Part shown: positions 1-6,328 of the stretch, one piece after another | Position numbering within the stretch: the first letter of the stretch is position 1 | How the letters are laid out: each line of letters begins with the position of its first letter | Origin: Enterocloster bolteae | Lineage (GTDB): Bacteria > Bacillota_A > Clostridia > Lachnospirales > Lachnospiraceae | DNA: 6,328 nucleotides | NCBI GenBank assembly: GCA_021769025.1 | Contig: JAETTS010000156.1 | Span: forward strand, 1 to 6,328 | Direction of reading: 5' to 3' | Program-made: the position numbers and the translations under genes | The notes under the pieces: generated by a model | The model's input: the letters and a program-made list of their open reading frames with translations, nothing else | Told to the model about the DNA's origin: nothing | Databases searched by the model: none

Positions 1-384
1 ACCATTATTCTGGTATCGTGGAAGCTGATTGTCTACGCTGTGGTGATCATGCTTCTCTATGAAGGGGTTACCAGAGGCTACCAGTTTGGGTATAATGTGT
101 TTTACTCTACAGCGGCGGCGGATGCCCCGGGAGTGAACATGCGGGTAACCATCGGAGACGATGAGAAACTGGCGGACATTGCGGTGGCTCTGGAACGAAG
201 CGGTCTGGTGAAAGACCGGTATGCGTTTCTGATTCAAAGTATTTTCTATGAATACGGTAATTCAGAGAATCCGGTGAAAGCAGGAACGTATCTGCTGAAT
301 AATTCCATGACCTCAAAGGAGATTATCATTATGTTGCGGGATGGAATTACGGAAGATGAACTGGATGGAGAGGAATCTCAATGA
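1..384 (+). CDS. Short MltG/YceG-like membrane protein, 5' end cut by window edge, no catalytic domain
   Basis: The reading frame is open from base 1, so the true start lies upstream; the ATG at 40 falls inside the membrane helix and is unlikely to be the start. The visible 127 residues begin with a hydrophobic segment (about residues 2-20), followed by a region resembling the LysM-like N-terminal subdomain of MltG (YceG, B. subtilis YrrL). It shows a beta strand plus acidic turn (VTIGDDEKLADIA), a helix ending in SGLVKD, and the family's KAGTYLL signature around residues 93-99, then MTSKEIIIMLRDG. MltG proteins cleave nascent peptidoglycan strands at the outer face of the membrane, but their catalytic domain, with the essential Glu in an LEGxxxPDT-like motif, would follow here and is absent: the protein ends a few residues later in an acidic tail. 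Its stop overlaps the next start (ATGA), so this is not an obvious frameshift. It is probably a non-catalytic relative, often mislabelled aminodeoxychorismate lyase. Family call fairly sure; function unknown. Confidence 0.75.
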   Translation, partial: TIILVSWKLIVYAVVIMLLYEGVTRGYQFGYNVFYSTAAADAPGVNMRVTIGDDEKLADIAVALERSGLVKDRYAFLIQSIFYEYGNSENPVKAGTYLLNNSMTSKEIIIMLRDGITEDELDGEESQ

Positions 385-1022
385 TTGTAGATGAACGCAT
401 TCGGGACTATCTGTATTCTCTGGAGCCTGATGAGGGACAGTTGTGTGAGGACATTGCCAGAGAGGCAGTTAAAAGGAAGATTCCAATTATAAAAAAAGAG
501 ACCAAGGCATTGTTGAAGACATTGCTGGTAGCGAGACAGCCTAGGGCGATTCTGGAAGTAGGAACCGCCGTAGGCTATTCTGCTTTATTGATGGCTCAGA
601 TTATGCCGGAAGGCTGCAGCATCACTACCATAGAAAATTATGAGCCCAGGATTCAGGAGGCGAAAGAGAATTTTAAGAAGGCAGGGATGGAAAAACGAAT
701 CGCCTTGCTGGAAGGAGATGCAGGACGGATTCTTACGGAACTGGAGGGAACCTATGATTTTGTCTTTATGGACGGCGCCAAGGGACAGTATCTCCATTGG
801 CTGCCTATGATCGTGAGACGGATGGCCAAAGGTGGAATCCTGGTTTCCGACAATGTGCTCCAGGGAGGGGATGTGGTTCAGTCCCGGTACGCGGTGGAGC
901 GAAGAGACAGGACCATCCATGGAAGGATGCGGGAGTATCTGTATCAGATCAAGCATATGGAGGAATTGGAAAGCGCAGTGATTCCCATCGGGGACGGGGT
1001 GGCTGTCAGTGTTCGGAAATGA
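381..1022 (+). CDS. trmR: tRNA 5-hydroxyuridine O-methyltransferase, TrmR (YrrM) type
   Basis: This is a 213-residue class I SAM-dependent, cation-dependent O-methyltransferase. Motif I is ILEVGTAVGYSALLMA (residues 57-72), the acidic residue binding the ribose of SAM is E85 (TTIEN), and the adenine-side acid is D113 (EGDA). The metal-site residues of this family are present as D131 (FMDGAKGQY) and the D157-N158 pair (LVSDNVL). The C-terminal GDGVAVSVRK matches the family ending. Length equals that of B. subtilis TrmR, which methylates ho5U34 of tRNA to 5-methoxyuridine in the cytoplasm. Generic relatives act on catechols or caffeoyl-CoA, but the neighbours (MltG-like before, U32 protein after) match yrrL-yrrM-yrrN/O of B. 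subtilis and favour the tRNA role. The ATG overlaps the previous stop as ATGA, and GGAGAGG lies 7 bases upstream, so translation is probably coupled. Fold and chemistry are nearly certain; the tRNA substrate is inferred from synteny. Confidence 0.88.
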   Translation: MIVDERIRDYLYSLEPDEGQLCEDIAREAVKRKIPIIKKETKALLKTLLVARQPRAILEVGTAVGYSALLMAQIMPEGCSITTIENYEPRIQEAKENFKKAGMEKRIALLEGDAGRILTELEGTYDFVFMDGAKGQYLHWLPMIVRRMAKGGILVSDNVLQGGDVVQSRYAVERRDRTIHGRMREYLYQIKHMEELESAVIPIGDGVAVSVRK

Positions 1023-1094
1023 GTTTGGATAGTTGGAGCAACCAGTACACTATATGGAAACACGCCAGGCTATGCCAAAAAGCAATAAACGGAT

Positions 1095-1101
1095 GAGAGG
1101 A
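1095..1101 (+). promoter_or_regulatory. Ribosome binding site that fixes the start of the U32 gene
   Basis: GAGAGGA lies about 6-7 bases before the ATG at 1108. The same frame is open further upstream, with ATGs at 1033 and 1093. The 1093 ATG overlaps this site, and the one at 1033 has no comparable site and would add 25 residues unlike the family. The start at 1108 puts the conserved TELLVPAGSLE segment at the N-terminus, as in YegQ and YrrO. Confidence 0.75.
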
Positions 1102-1107
1102 AATCGG

Positions 1108-2352
1108 ATGAGAAAGACAGAACTATTGGTTCCAGCAGGGAGCCTGGAGGTTTTGAAAACGGCAGTGATATTTGGAGCAGATGCCGTGTATATCGGAGGG
1201 GAGGCATTCGGCCTTCGGGCAAAAGCCCACAACTTTACTCTGGAGGAGATGAGGCAGGGATGTGCATTTGCTCATGAGCGTGGTGTTAAGGTGTATGTGA
1301 CTGCCAATATTCTGGCTCACAATGAGGATTTAAAGGGTGTGGAGGAGTACTTTGAGGAACTGAGAGAGGTTGGGGCTGATGCACTGATTATCTCGGATCC
1401 CGGGGTGTTTACCATTGCAAGGAGAGTGCTGCCGCAGATGGATGTGCATATCAGCACCCAGGCCAACAATACCAACTATGAGACGTATCGGTTTTGGCAT
1501 CAGATGGGAGCCAAGAGAGTGGTTGCTGCCAGAGAGTTAACCTTTGAGGAATTGAGGGAGATCCGCAGGAAGATTCCTGAGGAGATGGAGATGGAGTGCT
1601 TTATTCATGGATCCATGTGCATCTCCTATTCGGGACGATGCCTTCTCAGCAATTTTTTTACAGGAAGAGATGCCAACCAGGGCAGTTGTACCCATCCTTG
1701 CCGATGGAAATACGGCGTGGTGGAGGAAACCAGGCCTGGAGAGTTTATGCCGGTGTATGAGAATGAAAGAGGAACGTTCCTGTTTAATTCCAAGGACTTG
1801 TGCATGGTAGAGCACGTGCCGGAACTGATTGAAGCTGGAATTGACAGCTTCAAGATTGAGGGGCGGATGAAGACAGCCTTGTATGTGGCGACGGTAGCCA
1901 GAACGTATCGAAAAGCGATCGATGATTATATGATATCGCCAGAACAGTATGGAGAGAATCTGGAATGGTATAAAGAAGAGATTGGAAAATGTACGTACCG
2001 GGAGTATACCACAGGATTTTATTTTGGCAAGCCGGGGGCAGATGCTCAGATCTATGATAACAGTACCTATGTAAAAAGCTATACCTATCTGGGAACGGTG
2101 GAGGCCATAGATGACAGAGGCTACTGTACAATTGAGCAGAAAAACAAGTTCTCCACAGGGGATGTCATTGAAGTGATGAAGCCGGACGGAAGAAACCTTC
2201 TAGCAACCGTAAGGGGAATCTATGACGAAGAGGGACAGCTCCAGGAAAGCGCCCCTCATCCTAAGCAGGTGCTGTATGTGGATTTGACAGCGGAGGCAGA
2301 AGCCTATGACATCCTGCGGGTGGAGACGCCAGACAGCAAAAGGGAGGCTTAG
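1108..2352 (+). CDS. trhP: U32-family protein, probable tRNA U34 hydroxylation protein TrhP (YegQ/YrrO type)
   Basis: From the ATG at 1108 the protein has 414 residues, close to E. coli YegQ/TrhP and B. subtilis YrrO. It opens with ELLVPAGSLE (5-14) and GADAVYIGG (23-31), the start of the U32 TIM-barrel-like domain. The U32 signature ECFIHGSMCISYSGRC lies at residues 163-178 and is followed by GSCTHPCRW (192-200) and NSKDLC (227-232). C171, C178, C194 and C232 match the spacing of cysteines that hold a [4Fe-4S] cluster in U32 proteins such as UbiU; C198 is an extra candidate. IEGRMK (250-255) is also typical. A small C-terminal barrel (about 330-405) follows. Although annotated as a collagenase-like peptidase, this subgroup is known to make 5-hydroxyuridine at tRNA position 34 using a prephenate-dependent route. 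Adjacency to the TrmR-type gene, whose substrate is ho5U, supports this. RlhA, the 23S rRNA enzyme, is longer. Family certain; TrhP role inferred from context and length. Confidence 0.88.
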   Translation: MRKTELLVPAGSLEVLKTAVIFGADAVYIGGEAFGLRAKAHNFTLEEMRQGCAFAHERGVKVYVTANILAHNEDLKGVEEYFEELREVGADALIISDPGVFTIARRVLPQMDVHISTQANNTNYETYRFWHQMGAKRVVAARELTFEELREIRRKIPEEMEMECFIHGSMCISYSGRCLLSNFFTGRDANQGSCTHPCRWKYGVVEETRPGEFMPVYENERGTFLFNSKDLCMVEHVPELIEAGIDSFKIEGRMKTALYVATVARTYRKAIDDYMISPEQYGENLEWYKEEIGKCTYREYTTGFYFGKPGADAQIYDNSTYVKSYTYLGTVEAIDDRGYCTIEQKNKFSTGDVIEVMKPDGRNLLATVRGIYDEEGQLQESAPHPKQVLYVDLTAEAEAYDILRVETPDSKREA

Positions 2353-2400
2353 CGCTGCCTTGTCACTGGCAGGTGATGGGAAGCATCATGTCGTAGTATG

Positions 2401-2406
2401 AGGAGG
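2401..2406 (+). promoter_or_regulatory. Consensus ribosome binding site of the YdcF-like gene
   Basis: A perfect AGGAGG lies 7 bases before the ATG at 2414. The 61-base gap before this gene has no convincing promoter or terminator, so it is probably read from the same transcript as the U32 gene. Confidence 0.8.
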
Positions 2407-2413
2407 TAAGAGG

Positions 2414-3241
2414 ATGGTCATTTGGATTGCTGGGGTTGGGGCCATTATTTGTCTGGTATATTATGGGATAATTCTTTTGTACGCAGGATTCTCTGTTTCT
2501 TATTCTTGGATCTGGCTGGCAGGGGCAGGTTTTTTCGGGCTTCTGTTGCTGGGGGCGTGGTACCGCCAGGTACATCCCAAGAGAGTCCCTCTGTGGCTGT
2601 CTGTGGGAACTTGTACATTTTTGGCGGCATCGCTGGCTATTTTCGTTGTGGTGGAGGCATTGATGTTCTGGGGGGCGGCGGGAAGCAGCTCAGAAAATCT
2701 GGACTATGTGATCGTGTTGGGGGCCCGGGTGAGAGAAGGAGGAATCAGCAATTCTCTGAGGGCAAGGCTGGACAAGGCTGCTGAGTACAGTCGGAACAAT
2801 CCGGGTACCATACTGATCCTTTCCGGCGGACAGTCATCCGGAGAACCGGTTGCCGAGGCACAGGTGATGTATGATTATCTTCTTTCCCGTGGAGTACCAG
2901 CCAGACAGATGGTTATGGAGACGGTTTCTACCAGCACAGTAGAAAATCTTGCATACAGCAAGGTGCTGATAGACCAGATGGAGGCCAGCCGGCGGGAAGA
3001 GATGCAAAACCGGGGGCCGGTGATTGCGCCGGGGCCCTTTTTAAGAGTTGAGGAGAAGCCGATACAGACAGGCATTTTAACTAGCAGCTACCATCTGTTC
3101 CGTGCCAAGGAGACGGCAGAAAAGTGGGGGATTTCCAATGTCCATGGGATTGCTGCAAAATCCGATCTGATTCTGTTGCCCCACTTTTGTGTCAGAGAGT
3201 GTATTGCCATATTAAAAGATAAATTAATGGGCAATATGTAA
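2414..3241 (+). CDS. YdcF/SanA-like DUF218 membrane protein
   Basis: The protein has 275 residues. Three hydrophobic helices fill the N-terminal third (about 2-26, 32-49 and 60-86), and a DUF218 domain runs from about residue 97 to the end. Family marks are DYVIVLGARV (97-106), NSLRARLDKA (113-122), LSGGQSSGEPVAEA (136-149), the ST.EN motif (S174-N178) and TSSYHLFRA (223-231). These line the presumed active or ligand pocket of DUF218 proteins, a family linked to envelope polysaccharide or SAM-related functions (SanA, ElyC, YdcF) but without one agreed reaction. With three helices, the side on which the domain sits depends on the N-terminus, and I cannot settle it. Between the ST.EN helix and TSSYHLFRA lie about 44 residues, more than I expect, with a Pro/Gly-rich piece (GPVIAPGPF, 201-209). 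The last codons overlap a possible hairpin. Family call secure; substrate unknown. Confidence 0.9.
   Translation: MVIWIAGVGAIICLVYYGIILLYAGFSVSYSWIWLAGAGFFGLLLLGAWYRQVHPKRVPLWLSVGTCTFLAASLAIFVVVEALMFWGAAGSSSENLDYVIVLGARVREGGISNSLRARLDKAAEYSRNNPGTILILSGGQSSGEPVAEAQVMYDYLLSRGVPARQMVMETVSTSTVENLAYSKVLIDQMEASRREEMQNRGPVIAPGPFLRVEEKPIQTGILTSSYHLFRAKETAEKWGISNVHGIAAKSDLILLPHFCVRECIAILKDKLMGNM
3202..3236 (+). other. Weak AT-rich stem-loop at the end of the YdcF-like gene
   Basis: TATTGCC (3202-3208) can pair with GGCAATA (3230-3236), a 7-bp stem that may extend by two pairs past a bulged G, enclosing an A/T-rich loop of about 20 bases. It sits inside the last codons of the gene and is not followed by a T run, so it is not a standard intrinsic terminator. 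It might act as an RNA stability or processing element before the peptidase gene, or be chance. Confidence 0.25.
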
Positions 3242-3273
3242 TAATAGAATCATGATATAAAGATTAAATGTTT

Positions 3274-3278
3274 GGAGG
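3274..3278 (+). promoter_or_regulatory. Ribosome binding site that fixes the start of the M16C peptidase
   Basis: GGAGG lies 8 bases before the ATG at 3287. A TTG at 3272 in the same frame could be called as a start by software, but it overlaps this site and has none of its own. The ATG is the better choice and shortens the protein by five residues. Confidence 0.8.
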
Positions 3279-3286
3279 CAGTGCAG

Positions 3287-6259
3287 ATGAAGAGATGGGA
3301 AGAGATGACAGCCTATACGCTGTTGGATCAGAGGTATGTGAAGGAAGTGAATTCAGAAAGCTATATTCTGGAGCACAAGAAAAGTGGAGCCAGGTTATTC
3401 CTTCTTTCCAACGAGGATGATAATAAGGTGTTTTCTATCGGGTTTCGAACCCCGCCGTCTGACAGTACGGGAGTTCCCCACATCCTGGAGCACAGTGTGC
3501 TGTGTGGTTCCGAGAAATTTCCGGTGAAGGATCCATTTGTAGAACTGGTAAAAGGGTCTTTAAATACGTTTTTGAATGCCATGACCTATCCGGACAAGAC
3601 CGTGTATCCTGTAGCCAGCACCAATGATAAAGACTTCCAGAACCTGATGGATGTGTATATGGACGCGGTTTTGAACCCTAATATTTACCGGGAAGAAAAA
3701 ATCTTCAAGCAGGAAGGCTGGCATTACGAATTGGAGTCTGAGGATGATCCGTTAACGTACAACGGGGTGGTCTACAACGAGATGAAGGGAGCATTTTCCT
3801 CTCCGGAAAGTGTCCTGGAACGCTTTACCCAGGAGGTGCTGTTTCCGGATGTGTGCTATGGATTCGAGTCCGGCGGGGCTCCCAAGGAGATTCCCCAGCT
3901 GACCTATAAAGATTTTTTAGCATTTCATAAGCGCTATTATCACCCGGCCAACAGTTTTATCTACCTGTATGGTGACATGGATATGGTTCAGAAGCTGGAA
4001 TGGCTGGACAAGGAATATTTAAGCAAATATGACCGACAGGATGAGGCGGCGCAGGTGGATTCCAAGATCTTGCTTCAGAAGCCATTTGACCAGCCCAAGG
4101 AGGCCGAGACCTTCTATTCCATCACAGAGGAGGAAGATGGGGAGGCAGGGGTATATCTTTCCATCAGCAATGTGGTGGGAACGGATCTGGATCCTAAGCT
4201 GTATCTGGCCTTTCAAATTCTGGAGTATACACTGATTGATGCTCCCGGGGCACCTCTAAAGCAGGCTCTTTTGGATGCGGGTATTGGCGGTGATATCCTG
4301 GGCGGTTATGACAGTGGGATCCTGCAGCCCTATTTCTCTGTAGTGGCAAAGGATGCCAGAGCAGAGCAGAAAGGGGAGTTTCTGGCAGTTGTAAAGGGAA
4401 CATTGAGGAAGCTGTCGGATCAGGGAATCAACAAGAAAAGCCTTCTGGCAGGCATGAATTTTTATGAGTTCCGTTACAGGGAAGCAGACTATGGAAACTA
4501 TCCCAAGGGGCTGATGTACGGCCTTTTATCCATGGACAGCTGGCTGTATGACGGGGATCCGCGGATGCACCTGGAGTATGAGGAGACCTTTGCATACCTA
4601 AAAGAGGCTCTGGAAGAAGGATATTTTGAAAAACTGATCAGGGACTATCTTCTGGATAATCCGTTTGAGGCAGTGATAGTTGTGAAACCGGAGAAAAATC
4701 TGACAGCCAAAGAGGATGCCAGGGTAGCTCAGAAGCTGGCAGAGTATAAGGAAACCCTTTCAGAGGATGAGATCAAACGATTGGTTACTGAGACCAGGGA
4801 ACTGAAGGAATACCAGGATATTCCGTCCACGAAGGAAGAACTGGAATTGATTCCCATGTTAAAGAGGGAGGATATTAAAACCCAGGCGGAAAAAATCGTC
4901 TGGGCAGAGCATCAGATGAATGGAGTCCTGGTGCTGCACCACAACCTGTTTACCTCTGGGATCGGATATTTACGAGTTCTGTTTAACACAGACAGGGTGC
5001 CGGTGGAGGATCTGCCCTATGTAGGTTTGCTTAAGTCTGTGCTGGGGTATGTGGATACGGAGAACTACAACTATGCTGACTTGACCAGTGAGATTCACCT
5101 GAATACCGGAGGAATAAGTTTCAGCACCAGTTCCTATGTAGATCTTGACAGGCTGCCGGATTTTACAGGAGCTTTTGTGGCAGAAGCCAGGGTATTGTAC
5201 CATAAGCTGGGCTTTGGTTTCTCCATGTTGGCAGAGATTTTGACCCGATCGAAGCTGGATGATGAGAAACGGCTAGGCGAAATCCTGCGGGAGACCAAGT
5301 CCCGCTCCAGAATGAAGCTGGAAAATGCCAGCCACAGCGCTGCGGTGGCCAGGGCGACATCTTATTTCTCACCTACTGCGGCATTCAATGATTGTACAGG
5401 AGGAATTCGGTATTATCAGTTTTTGGAGGATGTGGTCAGGGATTATGAGAAAAATAGGGGTTATCTGATCCGGAAATTGAAAGAGGTGGCAGCGAAGCTG
5501 TTTACCATTGACAACATGCTGGTTAGCTATACGGCGGATGAGAAGGGATTCGCACCTCTGGAAGAAGAGATGAAGAAGCTTACCTGTACCCTGCCGAAGG
5601 GAAGCAAGGAGATCTATCCCTTTGTATTTGAGGCAGGGAATCGGAATGAAGGGTTTAAGACTTCTTCCCAGGTGAACTTTGTGGCCAGATGCGGCAATTT
5701 CCGCACAGGCGGATTTGTAGGAGAGCAGGAGGAGGAGACCTTTCCAGGGTTTGCCTATACAGGAGAACTTAAGATCTTAAGGCTGATCCTAAGCTATGAT
5801 TACCTGTGGCTGAATCTGCGGGTGAAAGGCGGAGCCTATGGATGCATGAGCGGCTTCGGGCGCTCCGGAGAAGGATATTTTGTGTCTTACCGGGATCCTA
5901 ACCTGGCGGAAACCAATGAGGTGTATGAGAAGATTGTGGAATATCTGGAACAGTTTGATGTGGATGAGAGAGACATGACCAAGTATGTCATCGGAACCAT
6001 CAGTGCGTTGGATACACCTCTTACACCGTCGGATAAGGGGGCAAGAGGGCTTTCTGCCTATCTGTCCGGGGTGACAGATGAGATGCTTCAGGAAGAAAGG
6101 GATCAGATTTTGGCGGCCCGGCCGGAGGATATACGGAAGCTGGCTGGGATTGTGAAGGCGATTCTTGGAACCGGAAGCATGTGTGTGATTGGAAACGATG
6201 ACAAAGTTGAGAAGAATCGGGAATTGTTTGGAGAGGTTAAGAACCTGTACCGGGGGTAA
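3287..6259 (+). CDS. M16C zinc metallopeptidase (insulinase family, PreP/falcilysin-like)
   Basis: From the ATG at 3287 the protein has 990 residues, normal for M16C enzymes, which have both halves of the clamshell in one chain. The inverted zinc motif HILEH is at residues 65-69: H65 and H69 bind zinc and E68 is the catalytic base. The third ligand is E165 in YNEMKG. The 96-residue distance from H69 fits M16C (about 97 in human PreP) rather than pitrilysin. PDKTVYPVAS and FNDCTGG-type family segments are intact. The linking M16C-associated region, rich in charged helices, runs from about 467 to 530, and the second half starts near 545. R845 and Y851 in RVKGGAYG are the C-terminal residues that complete the active site on closure. 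No signal peptide or membrane helix is seen, so it likely degrades oligopeptides in the cytosol; the substrate in clostridia is not established. It lies 45 bases after the YdcF-like gene, probably in the same transcript. No frame break or missing key residue. Confidence 0.95.
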   Translation: MKRWEEMTAYTLLDQRYVKEVNSESYILEHKKSGARLFLLSNEDDNKVFSIGFRTPPSDSTGVPHILEHSVLCGSEKFPVKDPFVELVKGSLNTFLNAMTYPDKTVYPVASTNDKDFQNLMDVYMDAVLNPNIYREEKIFKQEGWHYELESEDDPLTYNGVVYNEMKGAFSSPESVLERFTQEVLFPDVCYGFESGGAPKEIPQLTYKDFLAFHKRYYHPANSFIYLYGDMDMVQKLEWLDKEYLSKYDRQDEAAQVDSKILLQKPFDQPKEAETFYSITEEEDGEAGVYLSISNVVGTDLDPKLYLAFQILEYTLIDAPGAPLKQALLDAGIGGDILGGYDSGILQPYFSVVAKDARAEQKGEFLAVVKGTLRKLSDQGINKKSLLAGMNFYEFRYREADYGNYPKGLMYGLLSMDSWLYDGDPRMHLEYEETFAYLKEALEEGYFEKLIRDYLLDNPFEAVIVVKPEKNLTAKEDARVAQKLAEYKETLSEDEIKRLVTETRELKEYQDIPSTKEELELIPMLKREDIKTQAEKIVWAEHQMNGVLVLHHNLFTSGIGYLRVLFNTDRVPVEDLPYVGLLKSVLGYVDTENYNYADLTSEIHLNTGGISFSTSSYVDLDRLPDFTGAFVAEARVLYHKLGFGFSMLAEILTRSKLDDEKRLGEILRETKSRSRMKLENASHSAAVARATSYFSPTAAFNDCTGGIRYYQFLEDVVRDYEKNRGYLIRKLKEVAAKLFTIDNMLVSYTADEKGFAPLEEEMKKLTCTLPKGSKEIYPFVFEAGNRNEGFKTSSQVNFVARCGNFRTGGFVGEQEEETFPGFAYTGELKILRLILSYDYLWLNLRVKGGAYGCMSGFGRSGEGYFVSYRDPNLAETNEVYEKIVEYLEQFDVDERDMTKYVIGTISALDTPLTPSDKGARGLSAYLSGVTDEMLQEERDQILAARPEDIRKLAGIVKAILGTGSMCVIGNDDKVEKNRELFGEVKNLYRG

Positions 6260-6328
6260 ATATATGCTCTCGGAATCTCCCTTGCATCTGCCTTTGCGGC
6301 TGATTTTCCGCCAGATGCACCAGGATTC
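6260..6328. other. Right-edge tail without a recognisable gene
   Basis: The 69 bases after the peptidase stop switch from the purine-rich bias of all upstream genes to a pyrimidine-rich + strand. Five of six frames are free of stops here. An ATG at 6264 opens a frame to the window end, but it lacks a ribosome binding site and its residues resemble no family I know. The reverse strand could hold the end of a convergent gene that continues beyond the window, or the stretch could be an intergenic repeat. Confidence 0.4.
6283..6319. repeat. Inverted repeat with 8-bp perfect arms after the peptidase gene
   Basis: TGCATCTG (6283-6290) is the exact reverse complement of CAGATGCA (6312-6319). Inside it, GCGG (6296-6299) pairs with CCGC (6308-6311), giving an 8+4-bp stem with a 5-base bulge (CCTTT) on the left arm and an 8-base loop. 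No T run follows on either strand within the window, so it is not a typical intrinsic terminator. It may be the edge of an interspersed palindromic repeat, or a Rho-independent structure lacking a U tract. Confidence 0.5.

Noticed and set aside
1..384. Frameshifted or decayed full-length MltG
   Set aside because: The stop is joined to the next gene by a clean ATGA overlap, and the methyltransferase begins at once in an intact frame with no leftover catalytic-domain sequence.
585..956. 123-residue reverse-strand frame opposite the methyltransferase
   Set aside because: It is antisense to conserved motifs, resembles no known family and lacks a ribosome binding site; it is a by-product of codon bias.
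1025..1056. Promoter in the gap before the U32 gene (TTGGAT or TTGGAG with TACACT or TATATG)
   Set aside because: Boxes match the consensus poorly and spacings are 12, 15 or 20 bases, not about 17.
797..1096. 99-residue frame overlapping the methyltransferase on the + strand
   Set aside because: It lies mainly inside a gene with full family motifs, has no ribosome binding site, and its composition (rich in Arg, Gly, Ser) is that of a shifted frame.
2353..2413. Possible terminator or regulatory hairpin between the U32 and YdcF-like genes
   Set aside because: Only a 5-bp CTGCC/GGCAG stem (2355-2359 with 2368-2372) is present, with no T run; too weak to support a terminator or riboswitch.
6264..6328. 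Start of a further + strand gene
   Set aside because: The ATG has no ribosome binding site, the frame runs through a palindrome, and the residues match no family I recognise.
1..6328. A new defence, mobile or biosynthetic system
   Set aside because: All five genes fall in known families in a plausible conserved order; there are no integrases, transposases, CRISPR repeats, toxin-antitoxin pairs or retron-like RNAs.

Overview
The window reads as a single-direction chromosomal operon from a Gram-positive anaerobe of the Clostridia, most likely Lachnospiraceae or a close relative. This rests on strong AGGAGG-type ribosome binding sites, a purine-rich coding strand, mid-range GC (judged by eye), and the kinds of protein and gene order seen. 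All five genes lie on the + strand with gaps of at most about 85 bases. I see no tRNA, rRNA, CRISPR array, transposase or phage gene.

Layout: (1) 1-384, the 3' end of a short membrane-anchored MltG/YceG-like protein that stops after the LysM-like subdomain and lacks the transglycosylase domain. (2) 381-1022, an O-methyltransferase of the TrmR (YrrM) type, coupled to the first gene by an ATGA overlap. (3) 1108-2352, a U32-family protein of the TrhP (YegQ/YrrO) type with the conserved cysteines of an iron-sulfur site. (4) 2414-3241, a YdcF/DUF218 protein with three N-terminal membrane helices. (5) 3287-6259, a large cytosolic M16C zinc metallopeptidase (PreP/falcilysin-like). (6) 6260-6328, a short tail without a recognisable gene, containing an 8-bp-arm inverted repeat.

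Genes 1-3 reproduce the Bacillus subtilis order yrrL-yrrM-yrrN/yrrO. In that organism the TrhP proteins hydroxylate the wobble uridine U34 of certain tRNAs and TrmR methylates ho5U to 5-methoxyuridine. The pair here therefore probably forms a two-step tRNA wobble-modification cassette. The last two genes are a membrane protein of unknown substrate and an oligopeptide-degrading enzyme, and nothing in the sequence ties them directly to tRNA modification.

The window looks like a conserved housekeeping region rather than a new defence or mobile system. The points most worth a second look are the MltG-like protein without a catalytic domain, the single-subunit TrhP beside TrmR, the insertion in the DUF218 protein, and the palindromic tail at the right edge.
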